Assembly: GCF_019613955.1 (NCBI RefSeq)
Contig: NZ_CP080443.1
Location: 2,217,001 to 2,281,000 of the forward strand
Direction: 5' to 3'
DNA length: 64,000 nucleotides
DNA from: Chryseobacterium sp. LJ668
Lineage (GTDB): Bacteria; Bacteroidota; Bacteroidia; Flavobacteriales; Weeksellaceae
The position numbers and the translations under genes are program-made. This document shows positions 28,647-36,277 of the stretch, in pieces. The notes below the pieces were generated by a model. That model worked only from the letters and a program-made list of their open reading frames with translations, did not search any database and was not told where the DNA came from. The stretch's first letter is position 1. Each line of letters opens with the position of its first letter.

Positions 28647-28959
28647 GATAAATCTTGTTTGTTGTTTTTGATAAGTAGCATTAAAACCTTCATCGTTACA
28701 GAAGATTTTATAGATTACTGAAAAATTAATATTGATTTATACGATTGTCCGCAATTTATTGTCATCAATAATATATTGTATTTCATTGTTAAGTTTACGC
28801 CTTTGTATAACTTAACAACGGTCAAGATTTAAAATTCTTTGTTTGGCTTTGCGTCAAATTAAATGTTATGACACATTGCGGATGTTCAATTTGATTTATT
28901 AAAATATCATAAAACTGAAACAACCACTTTTAATCTCAAATTTAAATTCGAAAAAACTT
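28647..28959. other. Intergenic region before lptB
   Basis: About 310 AT-rich bases between the divergent TM2 gene and lptB. A piece near 28850 (GGCTTTGCGTCAAATTAAA) resembles the intergenic TTTGCG stretch at 46440-46510. No gene is seen. Confidence 0.45.
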
Positions 28960-28967
28960 TATCTTTG
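28960..28967 (+). promoter_or_regulatory. -7 promoter element TATCTTTG directly before lptB
   Basis: Exact TAnnTTTG match ending five bases before the lptB ATG, again implying a leaderless or nearly leaderless transcript. Confidence 0.7.
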
Positions 28968-28972
28968 CCTTT

Positions 28973-30034
28973 ATGATTTTACGAGGAGAAAATTTAATCA
29001 AAGAATACGGTCCCAAAAAAGTTGTAAAAGGTGTTTCTGTAGAAGTTCAGCAGGGAGAAATTGTAGGTTTGCTTGGTCCGAACGGAGCCGGTAAAACCAC
29101 TTCATTTTACATGATCGTAGGTTTGGTAAAGCCCACATCAGGTAAAATTTTCCTCGACAAGCAGGAAATCACCACCGATGCGATGTACCGAAGAGCTCAG
29201 AAAGGAATTGGTTATCTCGCCCAGGAAGCTTCCGTTTTCAGAAAGCTTTCGGTAGAAGATAATATTATGGGCGTTCTGCAATTGACCAAGCTTTCTAAAC
29301 GTGAGCAGCAGATCAAATGTGATGAGCTGATCGAAGAATTCTCATTACAACACGTCAGAAAAAACCGTGGAGATTTACTTTCCGGTGGAGAAAGACGTAG
29401 AACAGAGATCGCACGATGTTTGGCAACAAGTCCGAATTTTATACTTTTAGATGAGCCATTTGCTGGCGTAGACCCGATCGCCGTGGAAGACATTCAGAAA
29501 ATTGTACGAAGCCTTACCGATAAAAATATTGGAATTCTGATTACCGATCACAATGTACAGCAGACTTTGGCTATTACCAACAAAACATACATCATGTTTG
29601 AAGGTAAGATTTTAAAGGAAGGTTTACCGGAAGAACTGGCCAATGATCCGCAGGTAAGAGAAGCGTATTTGGGCGAAAATTTTGTGTATCAGAGCATTTT
29701 TGATAAGCCGAGCATGAAAAAACACGCATACAACATCTGGGCAGGAAATTTTGATTCTAAATCTCAGTTTCAAAGTTTTGTGGATGAAAATTTTTCTCAG
29801 TTTGATGATTTGAGATTGATGCACGGATTTGAAGATATTAGTTTTGCCTCATTGGGTAATTCAGAAATTCAGCATATTTTCAATGATGTTGTTGATAAAA
29901 ATGCTAATAATGCTTTCGTTTTTCAGAGAAAAGAAATCAATTCTCAATATCCTTTTGAACAGGCAGAAGCAGAATCGAAAGCAGCGAGTAAACCTGAACT
30001 GCATTATTTGACGACTTATCTATACGAAGGATAA
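28973..30034 (+). CDS. lptB: LPS-export ATPase LptB with an extra C-terminal domain
   Basis: 353 residues, against about 241 for normal LptB. Residues 1-240 are a complete LptB: GPNGAGKTTS (Walker A), LSGGERRRTEIARCL (signature), FILLDEPFAGVDP (Walker B), ITDHNVQQTL (switch histidine), ending YLGENFVYQ as LptB does. It powers LPS extraction from the inner membrane. The extra 106 residues begin at Met248 (MKKHAYNIWAGNFDSK) and look like a separate small protein joined in frame; the WxGNF start loosely recalls immunity-type (Imm22-like) proteins. No frameshift is needed to read through. LptF/G are elsewhere. Confidence 0.9.
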   Translation: MILRGENLIKEYGPKKVVKGVSVEVQQGEIVGLLGPNGAGKTTSFYMIVGLVKPTSGKIFLDKQEITTDAMYRRAQKGIGYLAQEASVFRKLSVEDNIMGVLQLTKLSKREQQIKCDELIEEFSLQHVRKNRGDLLSGGERRRTEIARCLATSPNFILLDEPFAGVDPIAVEDIQKIVRSLTDKNIGILITDHNVQQTLAITNKTYIMFEGKILKEGLPEELANDPQVREAYLGENFVYQSIFDKPSMKKHAYNIWAGNFDSKSQFQSFVDENFSQFDDLRLMHGFEDISFASLGNSEIQHIFNDVVDKNANNAFVFQRKEINSQYPFEQAEAESKAASKPELHYLTTYLYEG

Positions 30035-30074
30035 AATTTAAAATTAAAGCAAATTATTTGCTGAAAAATATAAT

Positions 30075-30113
30075 AAAACGTACCTTTTCTCTCAGAAACG
30101 GTACGTTTATTCT
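30075..30113 (+). terminator. Hairpin terminator after lptB
   Basis: Inverted repeat AAACGTACC / GGTACGTTT with an inner TTTCT / AGAAA stem, followed by TTATTCTT, 40 bases after the lptB stop. Confidence 0.65.
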
Positions 30114-30125
30114 TAACACCCATTC

Positions 30126-31937
30126 ATGGCAAAACCTTTTAATCGCACAGTGACTTTATTCGGAATTTACAAACAGTTGATTCCCTTTATCAAGCCATAT
30201 CGCCTGATGATTTACGGAACTTTATTTTTAACTTTCCTGGGTGCCTTAGCTGCACAGGTCAATCCATTAGTTTTGAAATATACAGTAGATGAAGTGACAA
30301 AACTCACGCATCTGCCGAACCCGATGAATGAAGGAATACATATTCTAATCGTTATTTCTGTTATTTTATTAGGAAAAGAGCTCCTGAATATTTTTATCAA
30401 TTTCGGACAGAAATTTTATGGCGAAAAAATCAGGATTAATGTGAGTTCGGTTTTGGCACAGTCGGCGATTGATAAAATTTTAACATACCGCGTTGCTTAT
30501 TTTAATGATGAAAATCATGACTCCGGAAAGCTACAAATCAGAATAGACAGAGGCATTGAAAGCTTGACGAAATTGGTTCAAAACTTTTTTATCGATATTC
30601 TTCCGTTATTTTCAAATGCATTTATTGCCTTGATTATCATGTACATGCAGAATGTTTACGTAGGAATTGTTTCTACCATCATCGTCCCTATTTATTTTTA
30701 TATCAGTTCGTTACAGGCGAAAAAACTGGGCGGAGTGAGAAGGACTTTAAGAAATCAGCGTGAGAAGAAAACGTCGGGGCTTTTAAATTTAATCAACTCA
30801 ATTATGGTGATTAAAAGTTTTGTCCGCGAAAAATTTGAAGGAAAAAAACAGTATGATCTCCAAATGCAGTTGATGGATAGCCAGATGTTTACCAGGAAAA
30901 CCAATTTTATTTATGACGGATTAAAAACCTTTATAGAGCAGTTCGGTGTAGTTCTCATTATTCTTTTAACGGTTTATCTGGTTTTGGACCAGCAAATGAC
31001 CATCGGTGCGATCATGCTCCACATCATGCTTTTTAATAATGTTTCTTCACCTATTAGACAATTGCACAGAATTTATGATGATATGAATGATGCGATGATC
31101 TATGCAGAAGGATATTTTGATATTTTGGACGCCGAAAATGAAGAAGAACCCAATGGAACTTTTACAGAGAATAAAATCATAGGAAATTTTGAATTAAAAA
31201 ATGTAAACTTTACCTATCCAAATGGTACAAAAGCGTTAAACGATGTTTCTATGTTAATAGAGAACGGTAAAACTACCGCTTTAGTCGGGTTGAGCGGCGC
31301 CGGAAAATCTACAGTGATCAATCTTTTATGTAAATTCTATCTTCCGGATTCGGGCGAAATTACGCTTGATAAAATCGATTTAAATGCATATGAAAATACC
31401 TTTCTGCGTAGCGATTTAGGATTGGTTTTGCAGAAAAACCATATTTTTCAGGGAAGTATTGAAGACAATATCCGTTACGGAAATATGAACGCAAGTTTTG
31501 AAGAGATTCAGGAGGCTGCCAAAAAAGCCTACCTGCATGAACAGATTATTGAGCTTCCCGAACAGTATAATCACGATGCAACCCAGCTTTCTGGCGGACA
31601 GCAGCAACGTATTGCAATCGCAAGATTATTTCTGAAAAATCCACCGATTATTTTCCTGGATGAACCCACTGCAAGTCTCGACGCTATCGCCACAGAACAG
31701 ATTAAAAACTCACTGGATGCAATAAAATCGGGAAGAACAGTTGTCATTATCTCACATTCGCTTTCGCAGATTTTAGATTCAGATAAAATTTATGTAATGA
31801 AAAAAGGGCATGTCGTCGAGAGCGGAACGCATGACGAACTCTTCAAAAAAAACGGAACGTATAGAGAAATTTTTGATGCTTCAGCAAGAAGCTTAAATTT
31901 GGATCGTTTAATGAAAACGTATAAAGATGAAAACTAA
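30126..31937 (+). CDS. MsbA-like ABC exporter (permease-ATPase half transporter)
   Basis: 603 residues. An N-terminal six-helix ABC exporter domain (about 15-330) is followed by a nucleotide-binding domain (about 345-600) with GLSGAGKST (Walker A), LSGGQQQRIAIARLF (signature), IIFLDEPTASLD (Walker B) and ISHSL (switch). This half-transporter type forms homodimers and moves lipid A, other lipids, peptides or drugs. The lptB gene next door makes a lipid role attractive, but a terminator separates them and the substrate is not determined. It overlaps the next gene by 11 bases. Confidence 0.9.
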   Translation: MAKPFNRTVTLFGIYKQLIPFIKPYRLMIYGTLFLTFLGALAAQVNPLVLKYTVDEVTKLTHLPNPMNEGIHILIVISVILLGKELLNIFINFGQKFYGEKIRINVSSVLAQSAIDKILTYRVAYFNDENHDSGKLQIRIDRGIESLTKLVQNFFIDILPLFSNAFIALIIMYMQNVYVGIVSTIIVPIYFYISSLQAKKLGGVRRTLRNQREKKTSGLLNLINSIMVIKSFVREKFEGKKQYDLQMQLMDSQMFTRKTNFIYDGLKTFIEQFGVVLIILLTVYLVLDQQMTIGAIMLHIMLFNNVSSPIRQLHRIYDDMNDAMIYAEGYFDILDAENEEEPNGTFTENKIIGNFELKNVNFTYPNGTKALNDVSMLIENGKTTALVGLSGAGKSTVINLLCKFYLPDSGEITLDKIDLNAYENTFLRSDLGLVLQKNHIFQGSIEDNIRYGNMNASFEEIQEAAKKAYLHEQIIELPEQYNHDATQLSGGQQQRIAIARLFLKNPPIIFLDEPTASLDAIATEQIKNSLDAIKSGRTVVIISHSLSQILDSDKIYVMKKGHVVESGTHDELFKKNGTYREIFDASARSLNLDRLMKTYKDEN

Positions 31938-32367
31938 ACTTTTAATGATAATATTTTCATTTTTAAACTGTTGGGTTTTCTCTCAATATCGTTGTCCAAT
32001 GAATAGTGGGACAATTATTTTATTTCAGCCAAAACCAGATTTTCATCCCTATGATCATCCAGATGAAACTAGAGACAGAATACAATCAAAAAATAATCAG
32101 GTTATAAGTGTTTCTAGTGGAAAAGTTATAAAAATTATTCAGTCAGATTCAGATTATTCAATAATTATAAAAAGCAGTAGCGATAACTTTTTTGTTTACT
32201 CAAATTTATCTAACACTTTATTTAAAGAGAATGATTCAGTAGAAAAAGATCAATTACTTGGATTGGCTATTTACGATAAATATTATGCTTCATATGTAAT
32301 GGATTTTCAATTTTGGAAAAAAGATGAATCAGTTAAAGTTGATCTAAAATGTTCAAATCCTGATTAG
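31927..32367 (+). CDS. Secreted degenerate M23 peptidase-like protein
   Basis: 146 residues with a signal peptide (about 1-20, ending FSQ). The core NNQVISVSSGKVIKII, DYSIIIKSSSDNFFVYSNLS and DSVEKDQLLGLAIY has the strand and turn order of the LytM/M23 fold. The metal-binding histidines of active M23 enzymes are absent: the final H-x-H is replaced by VMDFQFW. It is therefore probably an inactive, LytM-like regulatory or binding protein. It starts inside the end of the MsbA-like gene and ends directly at the start of the WYL regulator gene. Confidence 0.65.
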   Translation: MKTKLLMIIFSFLNCWVFSQYRCPMNSGTIILFQPKPDFHPYDHPDETRDRIQSKNNQVISVSSGKVIKIIQSDSDYSIIIKSSSDNFFVYSNLSNTLFKENDSVEKDQLLGLAIYDKYYASYVMDFQFWKKDESVKVDLKCSNPD

Positions 32368-33327
32368 ATGAACGATCATTATCTGAAAAAACTAGACCGC
32401 GTTACAGCAATTCTCACCCAGCTGCAGTCGAAACCGATTGTCAGAGCACAGGATTTGGCTGAAAAATTTGAAGTAAGTGTCAGAACAATCTATCGTGATG
32501 TAAAGACATTGGAAAACGCAGGAATTCCCATTGTTGGTGAAGCGGGAAGTGGTTATTCTCTGATGGATGGCTACAAACTCCCCCCCGTGATGTTTACCAA
32601 AGAAGAGGTTTTAAGTTTTATTACAGCTGAAAAACTGATGCAGAAATTTTCACATCAAAGTCTGGGAAACCATTACCAGACCGCCATGGAAAAAGTACGT
32701 TCTGTGCTGAAATATTCTGACAGAAATTTAATTCAAAACATCGAAAAACAGATTGATATTTACAATTACTATCCTAAAACAGAGGATAAAATTAAAAATA
32801 TCATTCCCACTATTTTAGAAAGTATTGCCGAAAAGCGTCAGTTGACTTTAGAATATGGAACTGCAGATTCTAAAATTTCAGAGCGAACCGTTGAAGTAGT
32901 CGGGGTCTTTTTTGAGTTCAATTTTTGGTACATTATGGCTTTTTGTACCTTGAGGAATGATTTCAGGCAATTCAGAGTCGACAGGATTTTAAAAATCATT
33001 AAAACTCAAAATCCTTTTTTACAGGAATACGGACAGATCAACGATTACCGCAGACATGGGAATGGTAATAAAACTAAAGTAAGGCTTTTAGTGGATAAGA
33101 AAATTATCTCACATCTCACCAATTCTAAAAAATATTACGGTTTAATCGAAGAAATTGATACAGAAAACGGCGTTGAAATGATTTTTGAAACCGATTGGAT
33201 CATTGAAGGGTTTCCTAGATGGCTAATTACTTTTGCAGATTATGCCGAGATTCTCGAGCCAGAATCTTTAAAAATTACAATGAGAGATCTGCTCAATGAT
33301 ATATCAATCAATATCAATAAAGCCTGA
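32368..33327 (+). CDS. WYL-domain transcriptional regulator (HTH_11/YafY-like)
   Basis: 319 residues. The N-terminal winged helix-turn-helix (about 5-60, LDRVTAILTQLQSKPIVRAQ to VRTIYRDVKTLENAGIPI) is the DeoR/HTH_11 type; the rest is a WYL ligand-sensing domain with the region FEFNFWYIMAFCTLRNDFRQ. Such proteins sense nucleic-acid or small-molecule ligands and act as repressors or activators. The ATG follows the previous stop directly (TAGATG). In flavobacteria similar regulators sit beside DinB-like genes, and one is convergent here. Confidence 0.9.
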   Translation: MNDHYLKKLDRVTAILTQLQSKPIVRAQDLAEKFEVSVRTIYRDVKTLENAGIPIVGEAGSGYSLMDGYKLPPVMFTKEEVLSFITAEKLMQKFSHQSLGNHYQTAMEKVRSVLKYSDRNLIQNIEKQIDIYNYYPKTEDKIKNIIPTILESIAEKRQLTLEYGTADSKISERTVEVVGVFFEFNFWYIMAFCTLRNDFRQFRVDRILKIIKTQNPFLQEYGQINDYRRHGNGNKTKVRLLVDKKIISHLTNSKKYYGLIEEIDTENGVEMIFETDWIIEGFPRWLITFADYAEILEPESLKITMRDLLNDISININKA

Positions 33328-33354
33328 CAATTATCGTCAGGCTTTTATTTTATT
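33321..33354. terminator. Terminator between the WYL regulator and DinB-like gene
   Basis: 8-bp inverted repeat AGCCTGAC / GTCAGGCT with a seven-base loop, followed by TTTATTTTATT; it includes the regulator's stop codon. Confidence 0.8.
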
Positions 33355-33367
33355 CAAAAATTATCCG

Positions 33368-33862
33368 TTAGAATCTTTCCCAGAAAAATGGTGGATCAAT
33401 TCCCAAAGCTCTCAGGTAAACAAATCCTTGTCCACGATGATGAATTTCATTATCAACGAAATAAAGAATATTTTGATATACAGGGAATTCATATTGCCCA
33501 AATAAATTAAAAGTCTCCTGAAATCTTTCCTCAGAAATTTTATTGAAATAATGGTTGATCACTTCCGTTTCTTCATCCCATTTTGCCAGAATATCTTCTT
33601 TTGTTTTCGGTTGGAAAGCTTCTTCAGAAAATGCTTCGACCTGCGCTTCTACAATCCCCTTCAAAGCCGGACCGCCGATGCTGATGAGCTCAACGGCTAA
33701 TTTCGCAAAAGGTCTCATCTTGCCTATCGAAAACTCAAATAAATCTTTTTCCGGGAACATTTCAATCACTCTTCTGGTCAGATTTCTGTGTCCTTGCCAA
33801 TGTTCTAACAATTGTGCTGCACTGATAAACTGTGTCGTTGCTGTCGTCGTTGTAGTTGTCAT
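33368..33862 (-). CDS. DinB-family protein
   Basis: 164 residues, four-helix bundle of the DinB/YfiT superfamily. The C-terminal part has NEIHHRGQGFVYLRALGI with the paired histidines of the family's metal site; the first metal histidine is likely in LLEHWQGHRNLT. The family includes thiol-dependent enzymes (bacillithiol or other S-transferases) and proteins of unknown role. The N-terminus MTTTTTTATTQ is a run of threonine codons and is probably not structured. It has its own promoter element and is convergent with the WYL regulator. Confidence 0.87.
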   Translation of the reverse strand: MTTTTTTATTQFISAAQLLEHWQGHRNLTRRVIEMFPEKDLFEFSIGKMRPFAKLAVELISIGGPALKGIVEAQVEAFSEEAFQPKTKEDILAKWDEETEVINHYFNKISEERFQETFNLFGQYEFPVYQNILYFVDNEIHHRGQGFVYLRALGIDPPFFWERF

Positions 33863-33891
33863 AATTTTGTTTTAAATTGTTAATCTTACAA

Positions 33892-33899
33892 CAAAGATA
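33892..33899 (-). promoter_or_regulatory. -7 promoter element TATCTTTG (minus strand) for the DinB-like gene
   Basis: Exact TAnnTTTG match on the minus strand, 29 bases before the ATG. Confidence 0.7.
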
Positions 33900-34056
33900 A
33901 TTTGGGCTTGTGACAACAGTTTGTCAGTAGGATTTAAGTATTTGAAAATTTATTTTAATCAATAAAATAATTATACATTCTTCACGTTAGATGGATATCT
34001 TGTATGCAATGTTTTAAATGCAACTATGTAGAGGTAGATAAATAATTTTGAAATTG

Positions 34057-34085
34057 GACCAATCCTAAAGGGTTGGTCTTTTTAT
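34057..34085 (+). terminator. Orphan rho-independent terminator
   Basis: 9-bp stem GACCAATCC / GGGTTGGTC (one G-T pair) with a four-base loop, then TTTTTATT, reading on the + strand. No + strand gene lies before it for 700 bases (the nearest is the WYL regulator, which has its own terminator). It may end a small RNA or be left from a lost gene. Confidence 0.65.
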
Positions 34086-34100
34086 TAGCCAGTTTTTTCA

Positions 34101-34220
34101 GAAGCTTTATCCGGCTATCCACTATATCTTTTTTGCAACGATCACATCCTTAAGTATCGGGATTCGGTGATTGCAAAAAAGGATGTCGCTTCTATCCGGG
34201 CTAGAAAGTCGGGTTTTTTC
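34101..34220. repeat. Large imperfect hairpin repeat element
   Basis: Arms CTTTTTTGCAA (34128-34138) and TTGCAAAAAAG (34171-34181) are perfect complements; inner stems TCAC/GTGA and ATCC/GGAT extend the fold. Outside lie direct repeats TATCCGGCTA (34108-34117) and TATCCGGGCTA (34193-34203). The GC-richer outer arms and lack of coding suggest a dispersed structured element; I recall similar blocks between genes of Chryseobacterium and Elizabethkingia. Confidence 0.6.
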
Positions 34221-34244
34221 AGAATATTTAGGGTTTTCATTCTT

Positions 34245-34252
34245 TATTTTTG
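34245..34252 (+). promoter_or_regulatory. -7 promoter element TATTTTTG
   Basis: Exact TAnnTTTG match, 71 bases before the adenosyltransferase ATG. Confidence 0.5.
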
Positions 34253-34322
34253 TAAAATAAACTAATTTAGTCATATCAAATCGCCATGATTGCATATGGC
34301 TTTAAGACAATGAAATTTACAT

Positions 34323-34892
34323 ATGAAAATTTATACCAAAACAGGAGATAAAGGGCAGACCGCTTTGTACGGTGGAACGCGTGTTTCAAAGGCCAGTGCA
34401 AGAGTAGAAAGTTACGGAAATATCGATGAGCTAAACTCGTTTATCGGAATCGCAAAAAGTCAAATTACAGATAATGAGGTTTTAAGGCAACTTAAAAAAA
34501 TTCAGTTTGATTTGTTTACAGTCGGTTCAGAAGCCGCGACTCCCGTTGATAAACTGATGCTTGCCAACGGAAAATCACGACTTACACTGATCATTTCTGA
34601 TCTTGAAATTGAAGAACTTGAAAACTGGATGGATGCTTTTGAAGAAACATTAGAGCCGTTACAATATTTCATCCTTCCCGGCGGCGGAAAGTCTGCAACA
34701 TTTTTGCATGCAGCCAGAACGATTTGCAGAAGAGCAGAACGGTCGTTGGTTTTTTTAAACGAATCTGAAGAAGTACGCCCAGAATTGATAAAATATTTAA
34801 ACAGACTTTCAGACTATCTTTTTGTTTTAGCAAGATATATTTCAAAAATTAACAACGAGCCGGAAGAATACTGGAATCCCAATGAGAGATAA
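34323..34892 (+). CDS. Cob(I)alamin adenosyltransferase, PduO type
   Basis: 189 residues, normal length. It transfers the adenosyl group of ATP to cobalamin to make coenzyme B12. The ATP-binding N-terminus KIYTKTGDKGQTALYGGTR is nearly identical in pattern to PduO/MMAB enzymes, and RVESYGNIDELNSFIG, FILPGGGKSATFLHAARTIC and RRAERSLV are the other conserved blocks. No cobalamin riboswitch or other B12 gene is visible, so it probably serves cobalamin taken up from outside. It overlaps the next gene if that uses its first ATG. Confidence 0.95.
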   Translation: MKIYTKTGDKGQTALYGGTRVSKASARVESYGNIDELNSFIGIAKSQITDNEVLRQLKKIQFDLFTVGSEAATPVDKLMLANGKSRLTLIISDLEIEELENWMDAFEETLEPLQYFILPGGGKSATFLHAARTICRRAERSLVFLNESEEVRPELIKYLNRLSDYLFVLARYISKINNEPEEYWNPNER

Positions 34893-34893
34893 A

Positions 34894-35532
34894 ATGAAAA
34901 ACATATTTCTACTCTTCCTACTTTTGTTGTCCCACTCAGCATTTTGTCAGGATATTACGGTTTATCTTGATGAGGGAAACGAATTGATATCAAAAAATAA
35001 ATTTTCAAATGCTGAAAATACTTTCAGAAAAGGTCTGAAGGAAGATCCCGAAAATCCGATCTTGAAATCACAACTCGCTTTGACGTTGATCAATCAGAAT
35101 AAAAATGATGAAGCAGAAAAAGTACTGGGTGAGATTTTAGTTAATCAGCCAGAATTCATAGCTGCACTTTGGTATGGCGGAATCAATAATTTCACCAAAA
35201 GCAAACCCGATTTAAGAAAAGCCATATACTATTTTGAGAAAGCTTATCATTTACTTGATCCGAATTCACCACAATATTTTGCAGTAAATTATTATATCGG
35301 GAGATCTTACAGAAAGCTTTTATATTTGGAAGGTCTTACGTATCAGGAAGTTGACCGTATGCTAGAAACGTATAAAAAATATGTAGAATTACAATCTAAT
35401 GCGGAAGATAGTATAGACGCAAAAAGTTTTATAAAAAAAGTTGAAGAGAAAAGACCCGGCAAAAATGTTGGAAAATGGATCATTACTACGCAGCAGAATA
35501 TTGAAGAGATAATTAATAAAACTACAAAATGA
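34894..35532 (+). CDS. Secreted tetratricopeptide-repeat protein
   Basis: 212 residues with a signal peptide (MKNIFLLFLLLLSHSAFCQ) and several TPR units: YLDEGNELISKNKFSNAENT, LKSQLALTLINQNKNDEAEK, AALWYGGINNFTK and FAVNYYIGRSYRKLLY. TPRs mediate protein contacts, here in the periplasm; a partner is not evident. I start at the ATG at 34894, just after the adenosyltransferase stop, because the signal peptide begins there; the ATG at 34882 would put four charged residues before it. It overlaps the kinase gene by four bases (ATGA). Confidence 0.82.
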   Translation: MKNIFLLFLLLLSHSAFCQDITVYLDEGNELISKNKFSNAENTFRKGLKEDPENPILKSQLALTLINQNKNDEAEKVLGEILVNQPEFIAALWYGGINNFTKSKPDLRKAIYYFEKAYHLLDPNSPQYFAVNYYIGRSYRKLLYLEGLTYQEVDRMLETYKKYVELQSNAEDSIDAKSFIKKVEEKRPGKNVGKWIITTQQNIEEIINKTTK

Positions 35533-36158
35533 GCACAAAAGTTTTGTTATTTATCAACGGTGACGCTCCAAAATCTTTTCCTGATCCGGAAAATTATGAT
35601 TTAATCGCCTGTACAGATGGTGCTTTCCATTATTTGAAACAGCTGAATTTTCCTTTAGAAAATCTTGATTTCATTTCAGGTGATTTCGATTCGCATTCAG
35701 GTTCGGATGAGAATGTTTACAAAGATAAATTTATTTATACACCTGATCAGGATAAGACAGATTTTCATAAAGCTCTGGAAATCATTTCAGAAAAAGGCTT
35801 TACTCATATTGACGTTCTGGGCGGAAGCGGAGGTGAGCAGGATCATTTTTTAGGGAATCTGACTGTTGCCTTTTCGTTCAAAGAAAAATTAAGCATAAAA
35901 TTTTATGATGAATTTTCAGAATATTTTTTTATACCGAAAACTTTTGTTTTAAAAAACGTAAAAAATAAACTCGCTTCATTATATCCTTTTCCAACCGCTG
36001 TAAATGTAACTACACAAGGACTAAATTGGCCCTTAACCAATGAAAATCTGAGTATTACCTCAAGAATTGGAACGCGAAATTTTGCCATTGAAGATGATGT
36101 TTTTATAGAATATGAAGAAGGTGACCTGCTGATATTTATCGGATCAAAATATCTCTGA
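35529..36158 (+). CDS. Thiamine diphosphokinase
   Basis: 209 residues, the usual length. It converts thiamine to thiamine diphosphate with ATP. The family motifs are CTDGAFHYL near the N-terminus, FISGDFDS, the kinase block TPDQDKTDFHKALE with metal-binding aspartates, VLGGSGGEQDHFLGNL, and the C-terminal thiamine-binding strand region (SRIGTRNFAIED, EGDLLIFI). No TPP riboswitch is seen upstream. The ATG overlaps the TPR gene's stop (ATGA). It is the last gene of this three-gene operon. Confidence 0.92.
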   Translation: MSTKVLLFINGDAPKSFPDPENYDLIACTDGAFHYLKQLNFPLENLDFISGDFDSHSGSDENVYKDKFIYTPDQDKTDFHKALEIISEKGFTHIDVLGGSGGEQDHFLGNLTVAFSFKEKLSIKFYDEFSEYFFIPKTFVLKNVKNKLASLYPFPTAVNVTTQGLNWPLTNENLSITSRIGTRNFAIEDDVFIEYEEGDLLIFIGSKYL

Positions 36159-36277
36159 AAATTCCATAGATGACACCGATTGTAGTAATTTCTAATCTGT
36201 CGAAACTTTAAGGAAATTTAAAACTAAAAAATCAAAGTTTTTTAGCAATTTTGCATTCTTAATTCACTTGTCAGAAA

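Noticed and set aside
33900..34322. Cobalamin riboswitch upstream of the adenosyltransferase gene
   Set aside because: The conserved B12-box was not found; the hairpin there looks like a dispersed repeat instead.
35529..36158. TPP riboswitch in front of the thiamine kinase gene
   Set aside because: The gene overlaps the previous one, leaving no room, and no conserved TPP core is seen.
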